Shown piece by piece: positions 1-6,951 of a stretch of DNA of 13,347 nt (the first letter of the stretch is position 1; each line of letters starts with the position of its first letter). Source of the stretch: Paucidesulfovibrio sp050251775 (GTDB taxonomy: Bacteria; Desulfobacterota; Desulfovibrionia; Desulfovibrionales; Desulfovibrionaceae); assembly GCA_050251775.1 (NCBI GenBank), contig JBFWMD010000092.1, positions 1 through 13,347 on the forward strand, given 5' to 3'. The notes below the pieces were generated by a model. The model saw only the letters and a list, made by a program, of their open reading frames with translations, was not told the DNA's origin and searched no databases. The position numbers were made by a program, and so were the translations under genes.

Positions 1-9
1 GGGAGACGC

Positions 10-1128
10 ATGACCTACGCCGGTGACGAACTCGTCGTCAGTTTCGTGGAGGATTGCCGCGAACACCTGGCCCACATCGAGCAGGATCTCCTGGATATGG
101 AGGCCGCAGGCGGTGCTTCTGACGAAGTCCTGGTCAATTCGGTGTTCCGGGCGGCCCATTCCATCAAGGGTGGCGCTGGAATGCTCGGCTTCAACAACAT
201 CAAGACCCTGGCCCATAAGCTGGAAAACGTGCTGCACATGGTGCGCAGCGATGAACTCGTCCCCTCCCACGAAGTGGTGGACATCCTGCTCACGGGATTC
301 GACCGATTGCTCTCCCTGGTGGAAAACGTGGACCAGAGCGACGCCATGTCCATCGAGGACGCGCTCACGCCGCTGACGCGCCTGATTTCCGCGGATAACC
401 CGGATGAAGCGGGTCCTGTGGGCGCGAACATCCGGCTCGACAGCGGCAGCGTGTTTACTGTGGATACGGTCAGTCTGGAGCAGGCGCGCAAGGGCGGAAA
501 CTACATTTACCTCATTGAATACGATCTGATCCACGACATCCAACTACGGGATACCTACCCATTGGAGGTCTTTGCCGATCTGGAGAAAAGCGGACGGGTG
601 CTCGATTGCCAGTTGGACTTCGCCGCCGTGGGCAGTCTGGAAAGCGATTTTGGAAACAGAATTCCCTTTTACGTGCTTTTCGCCACCATTCTTGAACCCG
701 ATCTGGTCAGCACCGTGACGGGTGTTTCCCTCGACCGCATCCGGAATCTCGCAAGCGCCCAGGAGTCCGGAGCCGTCCAGGTGGTGGACAAGCAGGCCGA
801 GTTCGGCCCGTACGTCCTGCTGAGCGGCACGCGCACCGCCGTGTTGCGGTTTCCGGAAAAGGCGACCCTGGAAAGCGCGGAACACCTGCGTCTGGCCCTG
901 CTGGAGGGACTTTCCGGAAAGCGGAATTTGGAGCTCGACCTGGAAGGCGTGGCCGAGACGGACTTCCACTGTCTGCAATTGCTTTGCGCGGCTTTGAAGC
1001 ACCAGGACGCCGAGAGCGGAACCCTTTCCCTGGGTGGAACCGTTTCACCGGAGCTGAGACGCCAGGCCCGGGAGCTCGGGTTGTTGGCCGCGCCGGACAA
1101 ATGTCTCGGTCCGCTGCTGCACGACTAG
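10..1128 (+). CDS. Hpt-STAS signalling protein (CheA-like phosphotransfer protein lacking a kinase)
   Basis: This 372-residue soluble protein begins with a histidine phosphotransfer domain (about residues 5-115). The phospho-acceptor motif is AAHSIKGGAGMLGF, with the histidine at residue 50. The middle part (about 160-235) resembles the linker segment found in some CheA proteins between the Hpt and kinase parts. The C-terminal part (about 275-360) looks like a STAS domain, as in anti-sigma-factor antagonists. No HATPase, dimerisation or CheW-like domain follows, so it should receive or relay phosphate rather than make it. The GGGAG just upstream of ATG could be its ribosome binding site, but the gene starts 9 bases into the window, so an earlier start outside cannot be excluded. 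Hpt is confident; STAS is an inference from fold pattern. It converges on the small gene at 1226-1606. Confidence 0.85.
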   Translation: MTYAGDELVVSFVEDCREHLAHIEQDLLDMEAAGGASDEVLVNSVFRAAHSIKGGAGMLGFNNIKTLAHKLENVLHMVRSDELVPSHEVVDILLTGFDRLLSLVENVDQSDAMSIEDALTPLTRLISADNPDEAGPVGANIRLDSGSVFTVDTVSLEQARKGGNYIYLIEYDLIHDIQLRDTYPLEVFADLEKSGRVLDCQLDFAAVGSLESDFGNRIPFYVLFATILEPDLVSTVTGVSLDRIRNLASAQESGAVQVVDKQAEFGPYVLLSGTRTAVLRFPEKATLESAEHLRLALLEGLSGKRNLELDLEGVAETDFHCLQLLCAALKHQDAESGTLSLGGTVSPELRRQARELGLLAAPDKCLGPLLHD

Positions 1129-1154
1129 AACCTGCCCGGCTTTGACTCGCCCGA

Positions 1155-1200
1155 AAAAACCGCCGTCTTCTCCCGAACCAAGGGAAAAGACGGCGGTTTT
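1155..1200. terminator. Bidirectional intrinsic terminator between convergent genes
   Basis: A long inverted repeat pairs AAAACCGCCGTCTT with AAGACGGCGGTTTT around a short loop and a TCCC/GGGA inner stem. It has an A-run on the left and a T-run on the right, so it can act on both strands. It serves the Hpt-STAS gene (plus) and the small gene ending at 1226 (minus). Confidence 0.9.
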
Positions 1201-1225
1201 GCGTGGCAGCTGTGCCGGTGGAGGC

Positions 1226-1606
1226 TCAGGCGGTTTTGTCGAAGCGGCTGCCGGCCTGGGGGAAATCTTCCGTGCCATAGGACTCCACGGCTCGGCGGAT
1301 CAGGGTGTTGCCGGAATTTCCGGCGGGTGGGAGCGCTTCGGATGCGAATGGATTCCCGGTCATCTGTTGGGAGCGCTGGCCCGAGGTAGCGTTCAGTTGC
1401 AAGGCGAGCGCGGACTGGGATTCCAGGGCGGCGGCTTCGGCGGCCACATTGCGATTCTGGGAGGCCACGGGAGCGCCCTGGTCCGACTCGGCTGCCACGG
1501 AAGCGGACGCCAGCGGGTCGATGCCCGAGGTTTTCCCAACCTCTCCCCTCAAGGCGGGGAGCAGAGCGGCCCACGACTGGCCGTTGTCGGTGATGGCGAT
1601 GCTCAT
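1226..1606 (-). CDS. Small Ala/Ser/Gln-rich hypothetical protein (126 aa), probable flagellar/chemotaxis regulon member
   Basis: I do not recognise this protein family. The 126-residue product beginning MSIAITDNGQSW is rich in Ala, Ser, Gln and Asn, has no Cys, no hydrophobic membrane segment and no clear signal peptide, and is predicted by eye to be largely disordered or weakly helical. The frame stays open 49 codons upstream, but the ATG at 1606 is preferred because a sigma-28-like promoter lies about 40 bases upstream of it and would place the longer start inside or ahead of the promoter. The Shine-Dalgarno match is weak (GAGAACGG). The gene ends before the shared bidirectional terminator at 1155-1200, and the neighbour across it is a chemotaxis-type phosphotransfer protein. 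Reality as a gene is supported by promoter and terminator; function is unknown. Confidence 0.65.
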   Translation of the reverse strand: MSIAITDNGQSWAALLPALRGEVGKTSGIDPLASASVAAESDQGAPVASQNRNVAAEAAALESQSALALQLNATSGQRSQQMTGNPFASEALPPAGNSGNTLIRRAVESYGTEDFPQAGSRFDKTA

Positions 1607-1646
1607 GTCCGTTCTCGTGTTCTTGTTTTTACCCGCTCCGCTGTCT

Positions 1647-1674
1647 TTATCGGCAGGACCTGTTCCGGACTTTA
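1647..1674 (-). promoter_or_regulatory. Candidate sigma-28 (FliA) promoter
   Basis: On the minus strand, TAAA (1674-1671) is followed 16 bases later by GCCGATAA (1654-1647). GCCGATAA is a perfect match to the FliA -10 element; the usual TAAA-N15-GCCGATAA spacing is one base shorter. Transcription would begin roughly 30-35 bases before the ATG at 1606. Confidence 0.6.
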
Positions 1675-1751
1675 GGGGGCAAGCTGAAAAAAATGTTTTT
1701 CGGGAGTGCATGGCAAGCAACGCAGCGAATTTGCGGTTGAATTTTGTCAAC

Positions 1752-1777
1752 AAAAAAAGGCGGCCAACAAGGCCGCC
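1752..1777 (-). terminator. Intrinsic terminator of the CstB-like gene
   Basis: On the minus strand a perfect 7-bp GGCGGCC/GGCCGCC stem with a 5-base TTGTT loop is followed by seven T residues. It lies 44 bases past the stop codon of the gene at 1821-3197. Confidence 0.92.
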
Positions 1778-1820
1778 GTACAGTCAGGGGAAAAACCGGT
1801 CGAACCGCTGGTCCGGGAAA

Positions 1821-3197
1821 TCAGGCCAGTGGAAAGCCCGCGCGGGTCCAGGCCGTGACGCCGCCCGCCAGGGAGTGCACGTTGCCGTATCCGAGCTTTT
1901 TCAGCGCCGAGGCCGCGATGTTGGAGCGGTAGCCGCTGCCGCAGTAGATCACGGTCTTGGCGTCCTTGGACAGGGCAAGTCCCTTTTCCAGTACTTCGGC
2001 CAGGGGGGTATGGCCGGCTCCAGGGATTATTCCGCCCTTGACCTCGCCTGGTGTGCGCACATCCACGATGTGCAGCCCCTTTTCGCCCGAAAGCCTGCGC
2101 AGTTCGTTGGCGGAAACCTGATCCAACTTGTCCAGCTCGCGGCCGGAAAGCAGCCAGGAATTAATGCCGCCCGCCAGGTAGCCGAAGATGCGGTCGTAGC
2201 CGATGCGGTGCAGCTCCGTGACCATGGCGTCGTACTTGTCCTTGTTTTCAACCACGAGAATCAGGTCCGCGTCCGGCGGAACGACCATGCCCACCCAGTT
2301 GGCGAGCTGGTTCTCAAAGCCGATGTTCAGAGAGCCGGGAATGTGGAACCCGCCAAAGGCGGCGGTGTCGCGCGTGTCAATTACCAACGTCCCTTCCTGG
2401 ATGCTTTCCTCGAACCGCTCCGGGGAGAGGGCCTTTTCCAGGGGGCAGCATTCCAAAAGCGGGGCGCCGTCCTTGTTGGTCTGGATGATGTGGCTGAAGC
2501 TTTTGGGTCGGGTCGGGAACTCTCCGGTCATGACCTTTCGGAATTCCTCGAAGGAAGCGAACTGGAGCATGGGGTTGTGCTTACGCTCGAATCCCAGGGT
2601 GGAACTGGTCTTCGAGCTCATGCCCTTGCCGCAAAGCGAACCCATGCCGTGGGACGGGAAGACTTCCAGATAATCGGGAAGATCAAGGAACTTCTTGTAC
2701 AATGTGTTGTGGAGGTTGCGGACCTGCTCGTCGAGCACGTCCGCTCCCGCGAGGTCGGGCCGCCCGATGTCGCCCACGAAAAGCACGTCTCCCGTGAGGA
2801 TCATCCAGGGTTCCTCGGAGCGGGAGAGGTCCGTGACCAGCACGGAAAGCGCGTCCGGGGTGTGCCCGGGCGTGTGCAGAAATTCCAGCCGTGCGTTGCC
2901 GATCTCCAGGCGTTGGCCCTCGCGGACCTTGCTGAAGCGGAAGTCCACTGGAGAAGTTTCGTACATCATGATTTCGGCCCCGGTGGCCGCCCGCAATTCG
3001 TGGGCGCCGCTGACGTGGTCCGCATGCACATGGGTGTCGATGATTTGCGTGATCTTCATGCCTTCCTCGCGGGAGATGTCGAGGTAGTCCTGGATGTCGC
3101 GCTTGGGATCGACCACGGCCATGGCTTTGGCCCCAGGGCAGCCGATGGCGTAGGAAAAGCATCCGAGCCCGGGAACCGTGATTTGTTTGAAGTACAT
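1821..3197 (-). CDS. CstB-like persulfide dioxygenase / sulfurtransferase (MBL - pseudo-rhodanese - rhodanese)
   Basis: This 458-residue cytoplasmic enzyme has an N-terminal metallo-beta-lactamase domain (about 1-250) with THVHADH at 55-61 (His56, His58, Asp60, His61), HTPGH at 108-112, GDVLFVGD from 136 and PSHG at 181-184, which together are the ETHE1-type iron ligands. A first rhodanese domain (about 265-355) has no catalytic Cys in its active-site loop (VVENKDKY), and a second (about 365-458) has VIYCGSGYRS with Cys419. This matches the layout and length of Staphylococcus CstB, including a Cys at position 20 at the end of the same N-terminal segment. Such enzymes oxidise low-molecular-weight persulfides and transfer sulfane sulfur. 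AAGGAG lies 6 bases before the ATG at 3197. The gene stands alone, divergent from tupA, with its own terminator. Family assignment is strong; the O2-dependent activity in this host is inference. Confidence 0.93.
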   Translation of the reverse strand: MYFKQITVPGLGCFSYAIGCPGAKAMAVVDPKRDIQDYLDISREEGMKITQIIDTHVHADHVSGAHELRAATGAEIMMYETSPVDFRFSKVREGQRLEIGNARLEFLHTPGHTPDALSVLVTDLSRSEEPWMILTGDVLFVGDIGRPDLAGADVLDEQVRNLHNTLYKKFLDLPDYLEVFPSHGMGSLCGKGMSSKTSSTLGFERKHNPMLQFASFEEFRKVMTGEFPTRPKSFSHIIQTNKDGAPLLECCPLEKALSPERFEESIQEGTLVIDTRDTAAFGGFHIPGSLNIGFENQLANWVGMVVPPDADLILVVENKDKYDAMVTELHRIGYDRIFGYLAGGINSWLLSGRELDKLDQVSANELRRLSGEKGLHIVDVRTPGEVKGGIIPGAGHTPLAEVLEKGLALSKDAKTVIYCGSGYRSNIAASALKKLGYGNVHSLAGGVTAWTRAGFPLA

Positions 3198-3230
3198 GAT
3201 TCACTCCTTGATTATCAGTATGTTGACTCT

Positions 3231-3260
3231 TGATAGTAATCATTATCAGAAAAAGGGCAA
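3231..3260 (-). promoter_or_regulatory. Promoter of the CstB-like gene with overlapping Fur-like palindrome
   Basis: On the minus strand, TTGCCC (3260-3255) and TACTAT (3238-3233) are separated by 16 bases and resemble a sigma-70 promoter. The -10 falls inside an 18-base imperfect palindrome, TGATAGTAATCATTATCA (3231-3248). The window ending at 3247 matches the classical Fur box at about 14 of 19 positions, with the half ATCATTATC perfect. Fur or another metal- or peroxide-sensing family member is a plausible repressor; this is inference. Confidence 0.45.
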
Positions 3261-3319
3261 GTGAAATCGAAGATCATGCTACTTTAAAAGTGTCGAATCG
3301 GAATGTAATTTATTTCTTG

Positions 3320-3347
3320 TTGACATGCACATTTCCCATGCTATTGG
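3320..3347 (+). promoter_or_regulatory. Candidate tupA promoter with direct repeats
   Basis: TTGACA at 3320-3325 is a consensus -35 box; TATTGG at 3342-3347, 16 bases on, is a modest -10. CATGC occurs twice within it (3324-3328 and 3337-3341, 13 bases apart), and a further CATGCT lies at 3275-3280. Such repeats could bind a tungstate or molybdate regulator, which I cannot identify from the window. Confidence 0.45.
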
Positions 3348-3387
3348 TTGAATCTATGTTCTGATCAACACAATATGGAGGAAGAAA

Positions 3388-4206
3388 ATGAAACAAATTC
3401 GCATGATCGCGCTGGTCATGGCGTTGCTGCTCCTGACGCTCGGAGTGGCCCGGTCCGAAACCCTGATGATGGCGACGACTACGAGTACGGACAACACGGG
3501 CCTGCTTGATTATCTGGCCCCGATCTTTCAGGCGGATACGGGCATTGAGCTGAAATGGACCGCTCTGGGCACGGGCAAGGCCCTGAAGATGGGTGAGGAT
3601 TGCAATGTGGACGTGTTGCTCGTGCATGCCCCCGCTGCCGAGAAGGCCTTCATCGAAAGCGGCTTTGGCGCCGAGCGCCGCCAGGTCATGTACAACGACT
3701 TCGTGATCATCGGGCCTGGTGCGGATGCCGCCAAGGTCAGGGGCATGAAGGTCGCCGAGGCGCTCAAGACCATTGCCGGCTCCGGTCAGAAGTTCATCAG
3801 CCGTGGTGACGATTCGGGCACGAACAAGAAGGAGATTTCGCTTTGGAAGGCCTCGGGTATGGAACTGCCCGACAAGGAGGCCTGGTACGTACAGACCGGC
3901 CAGGGCATGCTGGCCACCATCAAGGTCGCCGAGGAAATGGGCGGCTACACCATGACCGACCGCGGAACCTTCATCACCTACGCCAACGACAACAAGGGCA
4001 ATCCGCCGCTGGTGGTCCTTGTGGAGGGAGACGACGTGCTCTTCAACCAGTACAGCGTGCTCCTGCTCAACAAGACCCACTGCCCGAACGTGCGCCACGA
4101 TCTGGCCGAGAAGTTCGCAGCCTGGATGACTTCCGAGAAGGGCCAGACCATCATCGGCGATTTCCGCCTGCTTGATCAGACGCTCTTCACCCCCAACGCG
4201 AAGTAG
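3388..4206 (+). CDS. tupA: Tungstate ABC transporter, periplasmic binding protein TupA
   Basis: The 272-residue product begins with a Sec signal peptide (residues 1 to about 23: basic start, Leu/Ala-rich core, VARS before the mature part). The mature protein carries the TupA hallmarks ATTTSTDNTG at 29-38, GTG at 61-63 and SRGDDSGTNKKE at 138-149, which line the oxyanion pocket in this family. TupA binds tungstate with very high affinity in the periplasm and delivers it to TupB. A strong ribosome binding site (GGAGGA) lies 6 bases before the ATG. It is the first gene of tupABC; an intrinsic terminator follows the stop codon, so the binding protein is probably made in excess over the membrane parts. 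Distinction from molybdate-binding ModA rests on these motifs. No oddities are seen in the coding sequence. Confidence 0.95.
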   Translation: MKQIRMIALVMALLLLTLGVARSETLMMATTTSTDNTGLLDYLAPIFQADTGIELKWTALGTGKALKMGEDCNVDVLLVHAPAAEKAFIESGFGAERRQVMYNDFVIIGPGADAAKVRGMKVAEALKTIAGSGQKFISRGDDSGTNKKEISLWKASGMELPDKEAWYVQTGQGMLATIKVAEEMGGYTMTDRGTFITYANDNKGNPPLVVLVEGDDVLFNQYSVLLLNKTHCPNVRHDLAEKFAAWMTSEKGQTIIGDFRLLDQTLFTPNAK

Positions 4207-4219
4207 CGTAAGCAACCTG

Positions 4220-4255
4220 GGCGGGGGAACGGGTTGCCGTTTTTCCGCCTTTTTT
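4220..4255 (+). terminator. Intrinsic terminator/attenuator between tupA and tupB
   Basis: GGCGG-GGG-AACGG (4220-4232) pairs with CCGTT-TTT-CCGCC (4237-4249) around a GTTG loop; the middle GGG/TTT can form G-U pairs. Six T residues follow at once. It lies 13 bases after the tupA stop. A competing stem, GCAACC (4212-4217) with GGTTGC (4232-4237), would break the terminator stem, so an attenuator is possible. Confidence 0.75.
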
Positions 4256-4264
4256 GTCATCAAC

Positions 4265-4280
4265 CGGCAGAAGCCTGCCG
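4265..4280 (+). promoter_or_regulatory. Hairpin in the tupB leader
   Basis: CGGCAG and CTGCCG form a perfect 6-bp stem with a 4-base AAGC loop, 20 bases before the tupB start. There is no T-run. It might protect a processed tupBC transcript or affect tupB translation; neither is shown by the sequence. Confidence 0.4.
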
Positions 4281-4300
4281 CACTTCGGATCGCTGCATTC

Positions 4301-4996
4301 ATGGATTTTATCGTACAAGGCGTGTTGGAGGCATTTCGGCTGCTTTCCACGAGCGACCCGCAGACCTGGTCGGCGGTGCGCACGACCATCGGCGTCTCCA
4401 CCATGTCCATTTGCGCCAGTCTGCTGCTGGGCGCGCCCCTCGGGTTCGCGCTCGGCTACTATGAATTTCCCGGTAAACGCTTCACCCGCCTGATCGTGGA
4501 CACGCTTCTCAGCCTGCCCACCGTGGTCATCGGTCTGCTGGTCTATGCCTTCATCACCCGCCAGGGACCTCTGGGCGGGTTCGGGCTGCTCTTCACCATG
4601 AGCGGCATCGCCGTGGGCCAGACGCTGCTCGGACTGCCCGTGGTGGTGGCCATGACGGCCACGGCTGTGGAAAGCCAGGACCGCCGTCTTCGGCAGACGT
4701 TGTTGACCCTGGGTGCGAGCCCGCGCCAAGTGCTGCTGACCACCCTTGCGGAGGCGCGTTTTGCCGTGGCCCTCTCGGCCATGGCCGCTTATGGCCGCAT
4801 TGTTTCGGAGGTGGGCATCTCCATGATGATCGGCGGCAACATCAAGTGGCATACCCGGACCATCACCACGGCCATCGCTCTGGAAACGGGCAAAGGTCAG
4901 TTCGGCATGGGCGTGGCTCTCGGTCTGGTACTGATGATCATCGCCTTTGCGGTGAATCTGCTGGCCGTGCTGCTGCGGAGGTCGGCGCAGCGATGA
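4301..4996 (+). CDS. tupB: Tungstate ABC transporter, permease TupB
   Basis: This 231-residue inner-membrane protein has a short N-terminal segment beginning MDFIVQGVLEAF and about five hydrophobic segments (roughly 27-55, 62-85, 94-122, 150-175 and 203-226). The cytoplasmic coupling loop of binding-protein-dependent permeases lies at about 136-156 (TLGASPRQVLLTTLAEAR), where TupC would dock. It forms the channel for tungstate delivered by TupA. The frame is open back to 4172, overlapping the end of tupA, but ATG 4301 fits the length of TupB proteins and clears the hairpins between the genes. No good Shine-Dalgarno is visible, suggesting low expression. The stop codon overlaps the tupC start (ATGA), so the two are translationally coupled. 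Confidence 0.93.
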   Translation: MDFIVQGVLEAFRLLSTSDPQTWSAVRTTIGVSTMSICASLLLGAPLGFALGYYEFPGKRFTRLIVDTLLSLPTVVIGLLVYAFITRQGPLGGFGLLFTMSGIAVGQTLLGLPVVVAMTATAVESQDRRLRQTLLTLGASPRQVLLTTLAEARFAVALSAMAAYGRIVSEVGISMMIGGNIKWHTRTITTAIALETGKGQFGMGVALGLVLMIIAFAVNLLAVLLRRSAQR

Positions 4997-5691
4997 GCAC
5001 TCCCCTGTATCTCCTGGAGGGGGTCCGCCGGCTCTACGGCGATCGCGTGGCCCTGGACGTTCCGCATCTGGCTGTGCCCGAGGGGGTCATTCTCGGTGTG
5101 GCCGGGCACAACGGATCGGGCAAGAGCACTCTTTTGCGCATCCTTGCCTTTCTCGAGGCGTCGGATGCCGGGAGCGTGCATTTCAGGGGCCGGCTTGCCA
5201 GCCCCTCCAGCCCGAACATCCGGCGGACGGTGGCCCTGCTGACGCAAGAGCCGTACCTGCTGTTGCGTTCCGTGGACGCCAATGTGGGCTACGGGCTGAA
5301 GGTGCGCGGTGGACTGCGTTCCGCTGAAATGCGGGCGCGTGTCCACGAGGCTCTGGAAATGGTCGGCCTGGACCCTGGATCCTTTGCCCGCAGATCCTGG
5401 CGGGAGCTTTCCGGTGGCGAGGCGCAACGTGTCGCGCTGGCGGCTCGGCTGGTGCTCCGGCCCCAGGTGCTCCTGCTGGATGAACCCACCAGCAGTCTCG
5501 ACCCGGAAAACGCGGAGCGCATTCTGGCGGCGGCCATGCTGGCCCGGAGCGATTGGGGCGCGAGCCTGGTGATCGTCAGCCACGACCGGGGCTGGCTGGA
5601 ATCGGTCAGTGACGGCGTGGTGCGGGTGGAGCGGGGAAGGATCGTGGCAATCCCCGATTGCTGCCAGGGACCGGCCAGCGGAAGTCCTTGA
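4993..5691 (+). CDS. tupC: Tungstate ABC transporter, ATP-binding protein TupC
   Basis: The 232-residue ATPase has a Walker A motif GHNGSGKST at 38-46, a Q-loop (LLTQEP, 82-87), the ABC signature LSGGE at 139-143, Walker B VLLLDEP at 159-165 with a D-loop SSLD (167-170), and the switch His197 in VSHD. It is compact, with no C-terminal regulatory TOBE or Mop domain as found in ModC. It powers tungstate import through TupB at the inner membrane. The ATG overlaps the tupB stop by four bases. The last dozen residues (PDCCQGPASGSP) are probably not conserved. Assignment rests on domain and operon context. Confidence 0.93.
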   Translation: MSTPLYLLEGVRRLYGDRVALDVPHLAVPEGVILGVAGHNGSGKSTLLRILAFLEASDAGSVHFRGRLASPSSPNIRRTVALLTQEPYLLLRSVDANVGYGLKVRGGLRSAEMRARVHEALEMVGLDPGSFARRSWRELSGGEAQRVALAARLVLRPQVLLLDEPTSSLDPENAERILAAAMLARSDWGASLVIVSHDRGWLESVSDGVVRVERGRIVAIPDCCQGPASGSP

Positions 5692-5773
5692 ATTCGAAGC
5701 TCGTCCTTGACGAGGAACCTGTCGCATGGGTAATTGAAATAATATGGCAACTATGGGCAGGCAGGAGTGATTA
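5692..5773 (+). promoter_or_regulatory. Intergenic region: hairpin and possible promoter before the HD-GYP gene
   Basis: A perfect hairpin CTCGTC-CTT-GACGAG lies at 5700-5714 without a T-run. A TTGACG at 5707-5712 within it could be a -35 box, but the -10 region 17-18 bases on (GTAATTG) is poor. AGGAGTG at 5763-5769 is the ribosome binding site of the next gene. Confidence 0.3.
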
Positions 5774-6838
5774 ATGGGAGCGGAAGATCGACGCAAAATC
5801 ATCCTCATCGTCGATGATGAAGAAATCAACCTGAAGGTTCTTTCCGGTTTTGTGGAGAGTTTCGGGTACGACTTCCTTCTGGCCGAGTCCGGGCGCACAG
5901 CGCTGGAGATTCTTGATCAGGCGGACCTCGTTCTGCTGGACGTGATGATGCCGGATATGGACGGCTTCGAAGTGGTTCAGAAGATTCGCTCTCTCCCTGG
6001 TTTTCAGGACCTGCCGGTGGTCATGGCCACGGCCCTCTCGGACAAGCGCGACCGTCTTGACGCGGTGCGCGCGGGCGCCAGCGATTTCATCACCAAGCCT
6101 GTGGATGTCACGGAGTTGCGCATCCGTCTCGATGCCCACCTGCGGCTCAAGGAATATCACGATCAGGTCATGCGCTACCAGGAGGGCCTGGAGCGGCTCG
6201 TGGTCGAGCGGACCCAGGAGCTGGAGGAGGCCCAGCAGGCCAAAATGGCGGCCCATCTCGAAACCCTGCGTCGCCTCTCCCAGGCGGCGGAATACAAGGA
6301 CGAGGACACGGCCCGCCACATCGACCGCATGAGCCGTTATTCCGCCCTGCTGGCCGAGAAGCTCGGCCTGAAAGCCGAGGAGGTCGATTTGGTCCTGCAC
6401 GCCAGCCCCATGCACGACATCGGCAAGATCGGCATTCCAGACTCCATTCTGCTCAAGCCCGGCCCCCTTGATCCCGAAGAGTGGGAAATTATGAAAACCC
6501 ACACCGTGATCGGTTCCAAGATTCTGGACTCGCCATCCTCGGCCTACCTGGAGACCGGCAGAATCATCGCCATCAGCCATCATGAGAAATGGGACGGTTC
6601 CGGGTATCCCAAAGGTCTCGTCGGAGAGGATATCCCCCTGTATGGTCGGATTTGCGCCATCGCCGATGTCTTTGACGCCTTGACCACGCGCAGGCCCTAT
6701 AAGCAGGCCTACCCCAACGACAAGGCCCTCGCCATCATGGCCGAGGGGCGTGGCAGCCATTTCGAGCCCCGGCTTTTCGATCTCTTTCTGAAAAATCTGG
6801 ACGAAGTTCTGGCCATCCAGGAACGTTTTCGCGATTGA
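5774..6838 (+). CDS. Response regulator with HD-GYP domain (c-di-GMP phosphodiesterase)
   Basis: This 354-residue protein has an N-terminal receiver domain (about 8-125) with acidic pocket Asp14/Asp15, phospho-acceptor Asp56 (LLDVMMPDMDG), Thr86 and Lys108 in TKP. A helical, probably coiled-coil linker (about 126-165) follows. The HD-GYP domain (about 165-350) has HDIGKIG with His214-Asp215, HHEKWDGSGYPKG from 269 (His269, His270, Gly277-Tyr278-Pro279) and the downstream DVFDALTTRRPYK. All expected metal and motif residues are present, so it should hydrolyse cyclic di-GMP in response to phosphorylation by an unlinked histidine kinase, as in the RpfG class. A good Shine-Dalgarno (AGGAGTG) precedes the ATG. 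A PilZ effector gene lies 1.5 kb downstream on the other strand. Confidence 0.95.
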   Translation: MGAEDRRKIILIVDDEEINLKVLSGFVESFGYDFLLAESGRTALEILDQADLVLLDVMMPDMDGFEVVQKIRSLPGFQDLPVVMATALSDKRDRLDAVRAGASDFITKPVDVTELRIRLDAHLRLKEYHDQVMRYQEGLERLVVERTQELEEAQQAKMAAHLETLRRLSQAAEYKDEDTARHIDRMSRYSALLAEKLGLKAEEVDLVLHASPMHDIGKIGIPDSILLKPGPLDPEEWEIMKTHTVIGSKILDSPSSAYLETGRIIAISHHEKWDGSGYPKGLVGEDIPLYGRICAIADVFDALTTRRPYKQAYPNDKALAIMAEGRGSHFEPRLFDLFLKNLDEVLAIQERFRD

Positions 6839-6904
6839 AGTCCTGCAAAAACGAACATTCTCGGCGGAGCCGTTCGCAACGTAACACGATGGACATGGGA
6901 TCGT

Positions 6905-6927
6905 AACCGAAGCATCATTTTTCGGTT
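6905..6927 (+). promoter_or_regulatory. Inverted repeat upstream of the radical SAM gene
   Basis: AACCGAA (6905-6911) and TTCGGTT (6921-6927) form a 7-bp inverted repeat with a 9-base spacer, 24 bases before the radical SAM start. No T-run follows on either strand, so it is more likely an operator or leader hairpin than a terminator. A TATTCT lies at 6940-6945, too close to the start for a normal -10 unless the message is nearly leaderless. Confidence 0.35.
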
Positions 6928-6951
6928 GCGGGGGCGGCGTATTCTCGCTCC

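Noticed and set aside
1305..3233. 642-codon open frame on the plus strand
   Set aside because: It lies opposite the CstB-like gene and the small Ala-rich gene, has no family features, and crosses two terminators and a promoter. It is a high-GC antisense artefact.
5771..6760. 329-codon open frame on the minus strand
   Set aside because: It is antisense to the complete receiver/HD-GYP gene and has no recognisable domain.
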